Program-made: the position numbers and the translations under genes
Shown: one piece after another, positions 25,001-36,960 of the stretch
Layout of the letters: every line of letters begins with the position of its first letter
Numbering within the stretch: position 1 is the first letter of the stretch
From: Phallusia mammillata
Lineage: Eukaryota > Chordata > Ascidiacea > Phlebobranchia > Ascidiidae
Direction of reading: 5' to 3'
Assembly: GCA_003260075.1 (NCBI GenBank)
Contig: QLIY01000689.1
Coordinates: 24,965 to 88,964 of the forward strand
DNA length: 64,000 nt
Notes under the pieces: generated by a model
The model's input: only the letters and a program-made list of their open reading frames with translations
What the model was told of the DNA's origin: nothing
The model's database searches: none

Positions 25001-28000
25001 ATGGCTAGTATCGCGGCAAAAGCTTCGTTATAAGCTTAGTGCACATCCTGCGCCCACAAGATACAAGCCAATGCGGCCACCGTCTTGCGACTTATTAACT
25101 TAGTATTTTGACCAGAAACTAATGAAAAAAGGTTCTTTTCCTCGAAAAGATAAATGATATTCAGATCACATCAGGACATTTTGCGCAATTTTGAATCCAG
25201 CTAATACACCGGCGATGGTTAAAAGATAGAGATTGAATAAAAAGGTTTCCTCTGGCTTGAATTTACTTGCAAAAGTTGATCGTCGACTAGTTCACTACGG
25301 TCAACGTCACAAACACGTACCTCGTCACTTGATCGGGTACAAGCCGAAAATCTCCCGGAGTCATTGTCGGCATGTTTCACTGAAACAACAAGGACACCGT
25401 GATTTATCGCAGTTCAACATGAATATAGTAATATCCTCTTCTGACAACTGCAATATTATCGGTTAAACTGCAAGTAGAGTTTTTTTCACTGCATATTTCT
25501 CAGACGGAACTTATGTATTTTATCACAGCACACGTACTGTTTCTTTTTAAAGTTTAATGTAAAAGTAACCGGTCTTGTGAATGGATTGCGAGTATATCGT
25601 TGGATCGTTTACATGATGATGCACGTGCACCATCACTAGTATTTCGATACTGGAAATTAAAACTTTGCTGCAGTGCTGTAGCGGCCACCAATAAACTTAT
25701 GGCGCACAACAATGCCATAATAGTCATTTACATACAAGCAGTGACTTATTTTTTTCCATGCATTGAATTTAACTTTGAATCGTTTAGTCCAAAGCATGCA
25801 TAATATTGTTTGTTTACCTCCTGGGTGACCGAGTACTTGACGCAGTAAGGTGGGCGTCTGTGGTTTACTGACTGACACAGCTGGAAAAACTGTCTGCAGG
25901 ATGTTGTCGGCACTGGAGCTTCTTACGAGGGAACGGGGACGAGAGGCTAAAGCGAAAAGAAAAATGCTGTAAAGTAAGTTTTGAAATTACCCCCCCCCCC
26001 CAGTTGCATCGGGATAGTGAATGCAAAGGGTATTATATGTTGAAATAATTTTTTTTTAGAACAAAACCCCCCCCCCGACTATTTTGTAATTTGCTAAAAT
26101 CTTTTTGGAAAGACAAAAATGCTTCCATTTCAAAAGTTTAAAGCATTCATTATTAAATGTACGTTTCATAACGCTGCACATAATGCCACAAGCGACGCAC
26201 GTTAAGAAAACATTTGTCGTTGGATATGTAGGTTTGTTCGATAAAGTGTTTTCTTACCAACTAAACATTAGGTATATTTTAATAAGAAAACAAAAAATAC
26301 GAATGTAGTACAATCGAGTACACTCACTCCTCTAAGTAAAGTCTGCATAAAAATTATCGCATACATAATTTTACCTGTCGAAAGTCGCTTTTGTTTCTTA
26401 GGTGTCGGCCACTCATTGTTTGTATTTCGAAAAATGAGGGGTGAAGGAGGTCGCGGGTTTAGGGGGTCCAGAGCGGGTGGGGTAAGTAGTCGACTGGTGG
26501 CCGTTTGGGGCGTGCTGGCCTGGGGTCTACGCCCACTTCCGGAACTCGTCTTTGCTCGGGGTAAAGGTGTAATAGGTGGGGTTAGGGTCGTAGTGGGTGT
26601 GGGGGTATTACGGCCAAATCTGCCGCTATTTGTGCGCGGTTTGGACGAAAGACTGTTTGTGACCTCACTCGCGCTGTCCTTGTCGATTTTGGGGATGTTA
26701 AGGGGTGGAGGTCGAGACTTGGACATTCTTTTTCGAAAGACTGAGGGTGACGGGGTGATGGCGGGTTGGAGTGAGGTTGGAGTTTCCTCGGCCGCTGACA
26801 TGTCTAGGATGTCATCAGCGCTCTTGTGCAATCTGAAAACGAGCATTTTTAACAAAAGAAAACGTATATTTCGCAGTTGCATCGGGATAGTGAATGCAAA
26901 GGGTATTATATGTTGAAATAAAAAAAATTTAGAACAAAAATTTTGTTTCGCAAATGATCTTTTGGTAAGACAAAAATGGTTGTAATTGCATTAGCAGCTT
27001 GGTAAATTTAACATGCGAATAACCGGATTCGTTTCAAAAACCTATACCTATACACCCGAGAAAAATAACATGTTGCGGATACAGTATTTTTGTTTAAAAT
27101 TAACAAAATTTGTCATCGAATAGTCGTTTTAGTTGTTTCATCGCATTACCTTTAAGAATATTTTTGCCCATATTATTTTCATGTGTGTAGCTAAGTCCCT
27201 GCATAAATGCTACAAACATTGTCATGGACACAAAGCAAATGAGGGGTATATGTATACATATAGTGACAATGCTTACTTTTTGATAATAGATCTTCTGACA
27301 GACGACCGTTTTGACTTCTCGTGCAAACTTCTCATTTTTTTCATTTGGGTTTGTCGCTTGCGTATCTGTAAGTTGCAATTAATTTGCTAAATTCTTTTTT
27401 GGTCGACGTATATGCAACTAAAAGCGTTGGATTGCCTTGAAGTACGCTTGTTAGTTTTTAGTCTAAAAAAAGCCATTACTGGGAAATCATAAAACGCCGG
27501 ACTCATTGAAGGCGTTATACCGGTACAAGTTGGCCTTCCAAGCAATTTTATACGACAAGGCATAGGCTGCATTACGGGAAAAGGCATACTGAGTGAAACC
27601 AAATTCAAATCATGCATGGTTATGCTTTGGTTTAGAAATGGTCAAAACATATTTTTCAACCTACCTTAACTACAATCGCAATGTTAGCCGCAAGCAAAAT
27701 CAGTAGAAGAATTGTGTTCACCAATGCAAGTAGAAGATTAAACGCTCGGTATTCTATGCCCCATTCAAAAGAACATCCCCCCCCCCATTTGTCATCGAAT
27801 AGTCGTTTTAGTTGTTTCATCGCATTAACTTTAAGAATTTTTTTTGCCCATATTATTTTCATGTGTATATATATACTAAGTCCCTGCATAAATGCCACAA
27901 ACATTGTCATGAACACAAAGCAAATGAGGGGTACATATAGTGACAATGCTTACTTTTTGATAATAGATTTTCTGACAGACGACCGTTTTGACTTCTCGTG

Positions 28001-28142
28001 CAAACTTCTCATTTTTTTCATTTGGGTTTGTCGCTTGCGTATCTGTAAATTGCACTTAATCTGGTAATTTCTTGCTTAAAGTATCTGCAACCAAAAGTTT
28101 TCATTGCTTTGAAGCACGCCTGTTAGTTTTCGGGCTCAAAAC

Positions 28143-28176
<34 letters not shown>

Positions 28177-31100
28177 AGCGAGTGTTCACTGCAGCTCGCA
28201 TCGTAATTCAAAATCATACATTTTTACAGCATTTTAAGTTTCGCCCTGTGCCTAACCCTATGAAATTATTATTGCCCCCCCCCCCAAAATAAAAGCCATC
28301 ATAGAGAGCCAGGTCTAATAAAGGCGCTATACCGAAACAAGCCGGTTTTCCAAGCATTTTGGGCTAAGAATAAGCTACATTACTGGAAAAATGTACTTGA
28401 TAAAAGCAAGCAAAAACATGGTCATTCTATTGTTTAGCAACGGTTAAAAGGCATCAAAATGTTAGTTTTCAACCTACCTTAACTACAATTGCAATGTTAG
28501 CCGCAAGCAAAATCAGTAGAAGAATTGTGTTCACCAATGTAAGTAGCAGATTAAACGCTCGGTATTCTATACCCCATTCAAAGGAACACCCCCCCCCCCG
28601 TTACTGCAAGTACTGCATACTTCGTCTGTGTAAAAACATAACAGTGCATTATCTTTAAGTAGCAGTAGTTAGGACAGGGGCTCAGCACAATTTTACAGAA
28701 TTAAAACTATTACATCCCTTGTTTTCAGCTGTTTAAATCATTTGGTACAAACCAATTACACACAATAAAGGTGGCACGCTATGCCATTAACGTTTTGATA
28801 TAACAAGTAAACTGGCAAAAAGTGTTTAAAAAGTTGCCGACCCTTACTGTTGGGAGATATAAGTTGTTACTGTATCACCCCCCCCCCGTAAAAAATGTAA
28901 CAGTGCATTATTTTCAAGTAACAGTATTTAGGACAGGGGCTAAGCACAGTTTCACAGAACTAAAACTATTACATCCCTTGTTTTCACTTTGTTGTAATTT
29001 CATGGTACCAAAAACGCAGAGTACAAATACGACTCCATATGTCTGCCCTCTAATTGCTGTTCAAATCAGTTGGTACAAACCAATTACACACAATAAAGGT
29101 GGCACGCTATGCCATTATCGTTTTGATATAACAAGTAAACTGGCAAGGGTTGTTTTAAAAAATTTGCGGCCCCTAATTGTTGGGTGGCAAAAGTTGTGAC
29201 AGTACAAAATATTTAGAGAGGGTTCACTGCAATTACTCGCATCGTAATTCAAAATTATACACTTTTACAGCATTTGAAGTTTCGCCATGTGCCGAACCCT
29301 ATGAAATTATTATTGGGATAAAATTAACACGGTGATTACATCGCACTCAATCAAACTCTAAGCGGTACAATCAAAGAATGCGTGTACAAGAGTAGTTACG
29401 AGAAAATAAAATCCTAGGCATGATTTTGTAAATTTTCATACACTCAGTGGTAGACTACACGCTATACACTTTTTTGACTGAAAACGTATTTGTCTTGTAA
29501 TAAAAGAAACATCTGTCGCAAATTTCTCTTGCAAGAAGAAAGTAGGTGATAGAAATGTATGTGTCTCTTTGAATTTGTATGTTCACAAGACTAAACTTTA
29601 AATTGGCAATCCTGCCTTTAAGTAGGCCTAGTATGTCATTTTGCAGCCTTAATTTAGAAGTAAGCTAACCCATCGACTTTCAGGTTGCAGCATTGTAAAA
29701 CTTTGTGTTTATAAAGGAATTATCACCATGGCAAGGCTAAAACTTTCTAATGGGTGGGTATAAAGATAAGGGCCGTATTTGCAATGTAAAAATACGTTGT
29801 ATGACACATACCTTAAGGTAGGGATGGCCTTTATACCAGACATGGAAGTAAACAGCTACCGCTCGATCAATGGCCATAATGATTGCTACCAGAGGAGAAA
29901 ACAAGGTACTGGTGGCAAACAGGTAACCACTGAAGTTGCACAAAATCCGGTTTGGTGCACAATCTCCCGGCATAAATATTGGGAACAAAAACAGGACGAC
30001 ACACTGCATAGAAAAAAATTGTTGGATAACAATAAAAAAAACATTAACAAAAAATATTTTTTCTAACACCCCCCCCCCCCAGGTAACCACTGAAGTTGCA
30101 CAAAATCCGGTTTGGTGCACAATCTCCTGGCATAAACATTGGGAACAAAAACAGGACGACGCACTGCATAGAAAAAACATTAACAAAAAATATTTTTTCT
30201 AACATAGGAAAAAACATGTTGGATAGGGTTTCTTATTCTGTTGGGTCGATTTTTGCGTCAGCGACATCAATTACGAGTTTAATGTAAATATGGAGCCAGG
30301 AAACGAAATAAAGATGATAAATATTTATGTGTGTCAAAACTTTTGACGGACTCACTTCGCTCGAGATTAAAAGACACTCGTTTACAGATTAAAAAAGTAG
30401 TTCATATGACGCTGTTTGAGTGTTTTGTGAATACTATATAAATCTGCGTCAGTGAAGGCGCAAGATGGCCTATGAAACCTTCAAGCTATTCTAGAGTTCC
30501 ATTCCAACCTACCCTGTCTCGATATTATCCGGTACTAAAAAATTAACCCATTCATAATTTTGCTTCCTGGACGTCAACCTTTTATAGTGCACTGGACGCA
30601 CCGCTTAGATCACGTAGTCCTTATTTAAACTTTAAACCGGCCTGGATGTGACGTGCGCTATAACAGGATAACTTATTTTTTACACTAGAAATTAGAGCAT
30701 GTAGACTAAAAAATAGAATCAAAATTAAGAAGTGAGTAGCTTTCAGACACAATTGACCAAGTTTAATTTGCCCAAATTTGTTTGTTACAATTGTATCAGA
30801 ACCAAATTATACTCTACCATGTTTAAACAAATTATCATCGTACAGGCCTTGCGCTTGCTTTACAGCAGGGGTGTGCAACCTTTGTCATTGTGGGGACAAA
30901 TACAATTCCCAAGATCATATCGCGGGCCGCATTTATATAACACAAAGTGATTTTCCTTCGTTGCATACCAAATATGCTCAACTACAAGTAAAATTAACAT
31001 ATGATTCTAACTACATATTAGCAGGTAGCAGAAAAATAGCAGCGGGCACATTAATCTGTTTCCCCCCCCCCAATATATAATAGTTGGACTCGTTTGTCAG

Positions 31101-32812
31101 TACATTTGAAATCCAAGCAACTCTGCCGGCCACACAACCTTGAATCAACAAGCCGCAGATTGCACACTCCTGCTTTAAAGGGTAAAATTAGGTCCTTAAC
31201 GCAGCCGAAAGAAAACGAAACATTTGATCAAGAACGTTCAACAATAACGGCAACCGTTTGCTTTAAAAACTGCAAATAGTATTGGTTTACCTGCAGAATA
31301 TCAAGCAAGTTCAAGGTCCGAACGCAGCCGAAAAGAAACGAAACGTGCTTTCCTCTGACATTGGTTGATATGCTGAAAACGATAACCGAGGCAGCGATGT
31401 TGACGAACAGCATGAGCAGTAGGATAACCTGAGGTAAAAAAGGAAAGATTACTTAAAACACAAAAACGATTTATTCATCTTAAGTGCATGTTAAACAACA
31501 CTGTCTCGCAAAATTCAAGCCCAAAATGATAAAAAAATCAGAAACAAGCAAGTTGCCTAAATTTCTACCACACGACTAATGTGTCTGAAAAAGTTAAATT
31601 TGTTTTCTACTCGGTTTCGAATTTTATTATGGATAAGAACATCAGCAGGTTAGCAAAGACGCTGGTGGCGTTATAAACAAGATCCGTTCCAAAGGTCGAA
31701 GCAAGTGTGTGACATAAAATTTTGCTGCACTGTTCAATCTATTGCTTATGTTGTTTACGCCTACGCAGGGTTAGATGTCTTAACGAAAAGTTGGGGTTCT
31801 TGTACGTAAAGGGTAATACAGGACATCCTCTATAATGCAAAAAAAGAAAACGACTGGCTTATCCGGCAAAGCGCCATGAGTAACGCTATATGCACTAAAC
31901 GAAAACATTTTACGATGTATGAAACTTAGCCAGATTGTGCCCGACAAACTTACTTATTTACTACATTGCTGTGATAAGAACTATACGACTGGGTCGAATA
32001 TTTGTAAAACTATTTTTACTCCCAAAACATTTCGGAATAGTGTGCTGTTTGGTGATTAATTAAAAACATCGTTATCATAAGCACATGGTTCGTCCCTATG
32101 TGCGTGTTCACAGTGTGCACTGTTTGAAATGTTACTGACACATTGTCGTTGACTTCAGTTAACATGCTTTGTATCTTGGTGAAATTTTGCCCTCTAATCA
32201 ATCAATCCCGTTTATTTGTTTCAAGAAAGAAACGTAACATGAACGTATGCATGTCAAAGCGTTAGAAACTGGTTTAGTTGGGGCCACTAGTGGCTTTTTT
32301 TCAAAACTAAGCTAATCAATTTAAGATGGGTAATGTGAATGTTGCAAAAAAGTTACTTGGTTTGAAACAATTCAAAGCTAAATTTTAATTTTGTACCCCC
32401 CCCCCGTTTCAAGAAAGAAACGTAACATGAACGTATGCATGTCAAAGCGTTAGGAAATGGTTAAGTTGGGGCCACTAGTGGCTTTTTTCAAAACTAAGCT
32501 AATCAATTTAAGATGGGTAATATGAATGTTGCAAAAAGTTACTTGGTTTGAAACAATTCAAAGCTAAATTTTAATTTTGTGTAATTTTGCCGTATTGAAA
32601 AGCTATCTAACCTGAAGAACAATTCGAGAAGGTTCCGACCACACATCACAGTTAAGTATTACAGCATCACCAATGAAGTTAGTTGTTAGGTTCCCAGTAA
32701 ATGCGACAGTGGTGGAAAACAAAACACCGCGACCAGCTTGCTGAAACGTGGCTGAATTCGTCGGACTGAAACCTGATCCAGCAATGACTGTCTGATTAGC
32801 ATCCAAAACCAT
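20165..32812 (-). CDS. Class A (rhodopsin-type) GPCR with a very long third intracellular loop; TM4 lost at a poly-C run
   Basis: Exons on the minus strand: 32812-32612 (N-terminus with NQT and NLT glycosylation sites), 31428-31291 (TM1, start of TM2 with LNLLD), 30003-29812 (TM2-TM3, ending MAIDRAVAVYF), 28625-28478 (TM4 start and TM5; interrupted by the C-run 28589-28599), 28042-27954 (basic loop), 26832-26375 (152 codons of Ser/Thr/Pro-rich loop), 25948-25819, about 25382-25321, 22077-21839 (loop end and TM6, VFVVLYLPF; interrupted by the run 22009-22054), 21377-21211 (TM7, NPIVYVFFNP) and 20426-20165 (C-tail, TAG). Every junction has GT-AG and matching phase. The missing piece at 28589-28599 should hold most of TM4 and extracellular loop 2. 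TM3 and TM5 look faintly prostanoid-receptor-like, but NPxxY replaces DPxxY, so I leave it as an orphan receptor. The ligand is unknown. Confidence 0.8.
22009..22054 (+). repeat. Poly-C run, 46 bases, inside a GPCR exon
   Basis: It splits the exon 22077-21839 between SDASKRR and DSSTSSFF in the third loop. The true length and sequence between these points are unknown. Confidence 0.9.
24248..24257 (+). repeat. Poly-C run, 10 bases, at a seam
   Basis: Ends one copy of the duplicated GPCR segment; the interrupted sequence reappears, continuing normally, after 26077. Confidence 0.9.
25990..26001 (+). repeat. Poly-C run, 12 bases, at a seam
   Basis: The sequence after it (AGTTGCATCGGGATAGTG) recurs at 26875, next to a GPCR exon. 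Confidence 0.9.
26067..26076 (+). repeat. Poly-C run, 10 bases, at a seam
   Basis: The 65-base island between this run and the one at 25990-26001 is a short piece of the sequence at 26875-26940. Confidence 0.9.
27777..27786 (+). repeat. Poly-C run, 10 bases, truncating a TM5 exon copy
   Basis: Exon sequence lies on its left, and on its right is sequence already seen at 27107. It is thus a junction between two non-contiguous pieces. Confidence 0.9.
28144..28176 (+). repeat. Poly-C run, 33 bases, GPCR intron
   Basis: Sequence to its right (GTTCACTGCAGCTCGCATCG) recurs at about 29221. Confidence 0.9.
28275..28285 (+). repeat. Poly-C run, 11 bases, GPCR intron
   Basis: Breaks off the repeat that continues uninterrupted at 29310 (ATTATTATTGGGATAAAA). 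Confidence 0.9.
28589..28599 (+). repeat. Poly-C run, 11 bases, replacing GPCR TM4
   Basis: On the minus strand the exon reads TKYAVLAVT, then the run, then CSFEWGIEYRAF. Roughly 25-50 residues expected for TM4 and the second extracellular loop are missing. Confidence 0.9.
28878..28887 (+). repeat. Poly-C run, 10 bases, at a duplication junction
   Basis: 28630-28877 and 28888-29160 are diverged copies of the same intron sequence. The second copy breaks off four bases short of the exon 4 acceptor. Confidence 0.9.
29920..30205 (-). repeat. Partial second copy of the GPCR TM2-TM3 exon
   Basis: 29920-30066 is repeated at 30081-30205 with substitutions (for example CTCCCGG versus CTCCTGG), separated by a 12-base C-run at 30069-30080. 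The second copy contains only the first 83 bases of the exon. Confidence 0.85.
30866..31172. mobile_element. hAT-like MITE in GPCR intron, 307 bp
   Basis: Ends CAGGGGTGTGCAACC and TTGCACACTCCTG, flanked by CTTTACAG (30858-30865) and CTTTAAAG (31173-31180), an 8-base duplication with one mismatch. It contains internal CGGGCCGC typical of such elements and is interrupted by ten C at 31062-31071. Confidence 0.8.
32210..32590. repeat. Direct repeat of about 180 bp around a 10-base C-run (32396-32405)
   Basis: Both copies begin GTTTCAAGAAAGAAACG and differ at a few bases. They lie just downstream of GPCR exon 1. This is the same junction pattern as elsewhere. Confidence 0.9.
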
Positions 32813-34759
32813 TTTACTCTTTATAACGAGCCTAACAAACCATTTTAGTTGCTGTTTGTTTCTCAACCAATCGCTATTCAAATGCTTCCTAAAACAAGTG
32901 ATTTTGTAGTTAATTCCTTTTAATTTGCCTATTACTGCTGGCAAAACATGCTGCACGAAATTGTGACAGAATGCAATAAAATCTACCTCAACAATGATTA
33001 CTTCAACATAAATGCCTGTACTTTTACAGCAGCAGTCACATGCACTACTACTCAAACTACACTCCTTAAAACTAAATTAAGTACTACGAGCGAATTTGAG
33101 AACCGCCTATAAAGCACACTGTTTCGTCACAATGCTCAGGGCATCCTGTCGCCAAGAATTACAAGCAGGCTGCAGTTCTGCGGCTTGAGGACTCAATGGG
33201 CCACAGGAAGAAGCTGTTCATTCATCAGAGGCTCATGTGTGTGGTGTGACGCATCGCCCTTTAGTCGAGGAGAATTACTTATTTTACTCTTGTTTCCATT
33301 GATCCTGTAAAAGTGTTTCTTAATTAATTTAAAAATGTAACCAGCGACTACTGGTATGAAACCAAATAATTTGTGCAATTAGATATCAAATTTTCAGTGA
33401 CAAAGTAGTTTTCAAATCGTTGATTTGTGTTTAGGGTCCACTGATTTTTTTACCTAGGTCTCAACAAAAATGTATATGTCTGCATTTGCACTTTTTCCAT
33501 AAAGAATCCAACGAACTCCATGTCATCTAATATGCTTGCGACCCTTCGTTAAAAGTCTTAGGAGAAAAGAAGGCTAAAATGTAGAGTTTTCTTTTTGGGA
33601 TATATTTTGCCCTGATGAAATACGGCCTATCACAAGCCAACGAGTTTAAGCCGAGTATAGTTTGACTAATTTTAAGCCAAATCAAAAAATAATAATACGG
33701 ATTTAAACTTAAAAGACATGTCTACGGTTGAGTTCGAATTTCATTAGGAAATATAATGCGAATACTAAAATAAGGGCTTTTGGGGGGCCAGGAGAAATAT
33801 TCTACTTTCGATACTGTATTTTCACCTAGCATGCAAGCAACAGTAACAATAAATGTTACCGCTAAACGTTTCGACACAATTCTAAATGGAGATGTATGTG
33901 TTTATAACCAGAGTGGAAAGCGGGCCAAACATTTGGGGTCAAACTCAACCCAAAACTAAAAATAACCTCAAGTCCTAATCTTTTCGTCCGAATTAAAAAG
34001 TACTTTCGGCGGACGAAAAAAAAATTTGCACATGACCCTGCTTGAAAGTCATACAACCAAGCAATACATTTCCTGTGACGTGTATCGTACAATAGCAATG
34101 AAAACAGTTAAAAGAATTTGTATTTGTAGCAACACACGAAAAAAGGTTTTCCTTTGACAGTAATTGCCAGTTGGTGGTAAAAAAATCCGAGCCGTAACTT
34201 TACAGCCCACATAACAACCTATTAAAACAACAAAAACTTCTGCAAAGGTAGCAGAAGCGGTTGGTGGCGCTAAAGAGCATTTAGATTGAAAAATAAATAA
34301 ATTTGGATGTCCAGGAAAGGTAATAAGTATGACGGTTCGCCTAGCACTTGTGGGCCACAACAATCTCGCTTTACGCATGCCGAACACGTCAGCTACAACC
34401 ACAATAATGGTGACAGGTAAGTACCAAGTGTAACTGTAGCGTCGCACCTTTAGTGCAGAGCTTGGAAAAAACTGCCTGTGCGAGCAACAAAATTTTTATC
34501 AAGTTAAATGACGCGCGCTAGAAACGCGGTTTTCTGCAAATAAAACGACATAAAAAAAGCCGGAGTAACAGCGACAAACACATTTACAGTAAAGAAACAA
34601 ATAACGTATCAAACTTTGACCGTTCCAAGCCTTTTGACTACCCAGTTGGTAATCACAGATTGCTTTTGCACTGTAAAAATCGTAAATATCGCAGTCAGTA
34701 AAATACATAAAACGCACCAGGACACCGGCCACTGCATTATAACATACCGGCGTACAGCA

Positions 34760-34762
<3 letters not shown>

Positions 34763-34825
<63 letters not shown>
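34763..34825 (+). repeat. Poly-C run, 63 bases
   Basis: In the intergenic region; produces spurious Gly- and Pro-rich frames. Confidence 0.9.
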
Positions 34826-35441
34826 TTGTCGCACAGATCACATAGATCGATGGGATCGAATCTTGTCCACTGTAATTGTTATGGCATAAACAGGCAGACA
34901 AGCAAAGTATGCAAAATGGGACTAAGGCACACTAACTTACCGGTAAATAATCCGGGTGGCGATAATACAACGCTCAACGCAAAGTACACATAGGTCCAAT
35001 TTTACTTAGCTACAGCTCAAGCTTTGACACTGGTCAATGGTTTGCACATTTGAAGTAAATTCTTCTATTTTTTACGAATAAAAGCAGATAACCGTTAGTT
35101 ATCTGGCACAACTCACTTCCATGTGGTCAATACAAAAGGCAGATCAGAAACTACTAAGCAGAGACTGCAAACTGTTCGCTTAGCAATGACATACATGGGG
35201 CGATATCGTAGCGCTATTTTTTCTGCGTCTATGGTTCAGGACGCTGCTTTAACGGCTATAGCCGTTAAAACCAATAAATAGACCGCACCCTACCCTTGAT
35301 GCTTTCGCAAACACAAAGACGAATAAGCAAATCTGGCTTTTGTTTTTGTCATAAAAGCTAAAATACGCACAGTTTTAGACAACAAAATTGGGCTAAAGTT
35401 GCACTTAATAACATAGTGAATAAATAAATAAAGGTAATATT

Positions 35442-35442
<1 letters not shown>

Positions 35443-35512
<70 letters not shown>
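35443..35512 (+). repeat. Poly-C run, 70 bases
   Basis: In the intergenic region, about 375 bases beyond the F1 stop codon. Confidence 0.9.
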
Positions 35513-35513
<1 letters not shown>

Positions 35514-35888
35514 CGTATGGTGACGAAGCAACAAAAAACTTTAACCAAACTGTGCACTAAACCAATAAATAATATTATGGGGAACGACCAACATATAGTG
35601 ACAAAACAGTGCAATAAAGAAATTAGTAATATTATCCGTAACACTAGTCTCTGGGTAACGCAACCATGCGGTCTCGCACAAGGTAATTGCACCACAATGG
35701 ATTTGAAGGCACGGAGTCATTGTTGCGTCAAATAGCAATGCCAAGACGATATTCCTGGTGCACGTACATAACAGCTTGGAGCCACCAAAGGCAAGAAATC
35801 TTACACTAACAGTATTTATAATCAAGTTGCAAAAAATTAAAACACAAACGGACACGGTGGTTCCGCAGTGCAAAAATTGGTATCAAAT

Positions 35889-36109
35889 TCACCACTGATT
35901 CCATCTACTTGCATAAAAATTGTAACAGACAGAATATTTTCTCGGAGAATGTGTTGAGCAGTCACCAAAGTTTTCCACTGATAGTTTACTTTTAAGCTCA
36001 TTTATCCACTTCTGACACTTAAGATACTCGTTGATAAAGTGAGCTATTCTAAAGATTATAGCTGGAAGGAATTGACCTGGACGGCAACAAGAACAGTGGC
36101 CATTTATGT

Positions 36110-36168
<59 letters not shown>

Positions 36169-36820
36169 TTTCGAAGACGGGTCCAAATCTTTCTCCTATT
36201 ACGCTGGACGTTGCTTGTGCGATACGGTCATTCCTAAACTCAACATTAAGTACAACCTAAAAAAGAATGCTGTTTTTAGCCAATGGAACAAAGTTATAAG
36301 CGGACTTGTAGTTGGAGCCTAACCAGCCTTTTTAAAGAAAACCCGATAATGTTTAAAAGTTGGTGAAATTTCTGCACAAATGAAAGCACGCCAGACTCGA
36401 ATAAAATACGTTTAATTTAAAATGATAATATAATTATAATTATAATGCAAATTATAATGTAACTTTCAATATTTTTTCTATAATGCATAACATACTTGCG
36501 CTAAATCTTCGGTTGCCAGTGAAACACCACCAATGCAAATGATAGCTGAACTTCTTCGAATGTCTTCGAATTTTACTGCTGGCATCAGATTTTGTTTGAG
36601 CTCTTTGTACGAATCACAAACCATCTTTGCACCATGACTGTGGCAAAACCAGATTAAACTGATTTCGCCACACTGTTTGTGATCCAGAGCGATAGCTTTG
36701 ATTTCATTTTTCAACTGATTATCAGAGCCAAATGCAGATACACAGTTGTTTGGCAAAACTCTCTCAACACCCGGTTCAAAGTAAGGATCAAAAACAGTTT
36801 CTTTTATATTTTTTAAGCTT

Positions 36821-36917
<97 letters not shown>

Positions 36918-36960
36918 ATCCAGCCACAAAATACAGATGGGCATTTGAGCAAGTTGTCAT
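35889..36960 (-). CDS. F1: CHSHGAK-family gene, type A, interrupted by two poly-C runs
   Basis: Two exons. Exon 1 (36960-36496) starts MTTCSNAHLYFVAGW and ends LATEDLAQ. It carries IWFCHSHGAKMVC and AIICIGGVSLA. A 96-base run (36822-36917) replaces about nine codons after the PGLGG position. Exon 2 (36256-35889) starts VVLNVEFRND. A 58-base run (36111-36168) lies before NGHCSCC, then AHFINEYLKCQKW follows and the frame ends WNQW-stop. The intron is phase 0 with GT-AG. The family is not one I recognise. The CHSHG block fits a small-x-Ser-x-small nucleophile elbow of alpha/beta hydrolases, but no Asp/His partners are proven. No signal peptide or membrane segment is seen. Confidence 0.7.
36111..36168 (+). 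repeat. Poly-C run, 58 bases, inside F1 exon 2
   Basis: Lies between the VVLNVEF segment and the conserved CxCC segment. Confidence 0.9.
36822..36917 (+). repeat. Poly-C run, 96 bases, inside F1 exon 1
   Basis: Replaces the segment that in F4 and F7 reads GGKNPADF / RGENPSDF. Confidence 0.9.

Larger units (their letters stand above)
22450..26110 (-). repeat. Two diverged copies of a 1.7-kb GPCR segment (duplicated loop exons)
   Basis: About 22480-24200 and 24400-26110 match over most of their length with substitutions and small indels. Each holds the same two coding exons: 24069-23941 and 23488-23427 in one, 25948-25819 and 25382-25321 in the other. Runs of ten to twelve C at 24248-24257, 25990-26001 and 26067-26076 lie at the seams. 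The sequence after the 26067 run repeats that before the 24248 run. Haplotype duplication in the assembly is the simplest reading; a real exon-pair duplication would also stay in frame. Confidence 0.75.
27107..28588 (-). repeat. Two diverged copies of the GPCR TM5 exon plus basic-loop exon
   Basis: 27277-27365 and 27954-28042 are the same 89-base loop exon (one Arg to Lys change). 27665-27776 and 28478-28588 are the same TM5 exon fragment. The two TM5 fragments start at exactly the same base next to C-runs (27777-27786 and 28589-28599). Only one set can be used in a normal seven-helix receptor. Confidence 0.8.
32813..35888. other. Region between the GPCR start and family locus F1
   Basis: Presumably holds the GPCR promoter. 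Poly-C runs are at 34763-34825 (63) and 35443-35512 (70). A hydrophobic minus frame at 34049-34447 has no start context, splice partner or recognisable motif, so I do not call it. Nothing else is seen. Confidence 0.6.

Noticed and set aside
26416-26916. Plus-strand open frame of 166 codons
   Set aside because: Antisense shadow of the 152-codon GPCR loop exon at 26832-26375, whose splice sites and phases fit.
20165-32812. Assigning the GPCR to prostanoid receptors
   Set aside because: TM3 and TM5 show some likeness, but TM7 has NPIVY instead of the prostanoid DPWxY and the third loop is far too long; the diagnostic second extracellular loop is missing.
34049-34447. Hydrophobic minus-strand frame of 132 codons
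   Set aside because: No receptor motifs, no phase-matched partner exon and no conserved counterpart.
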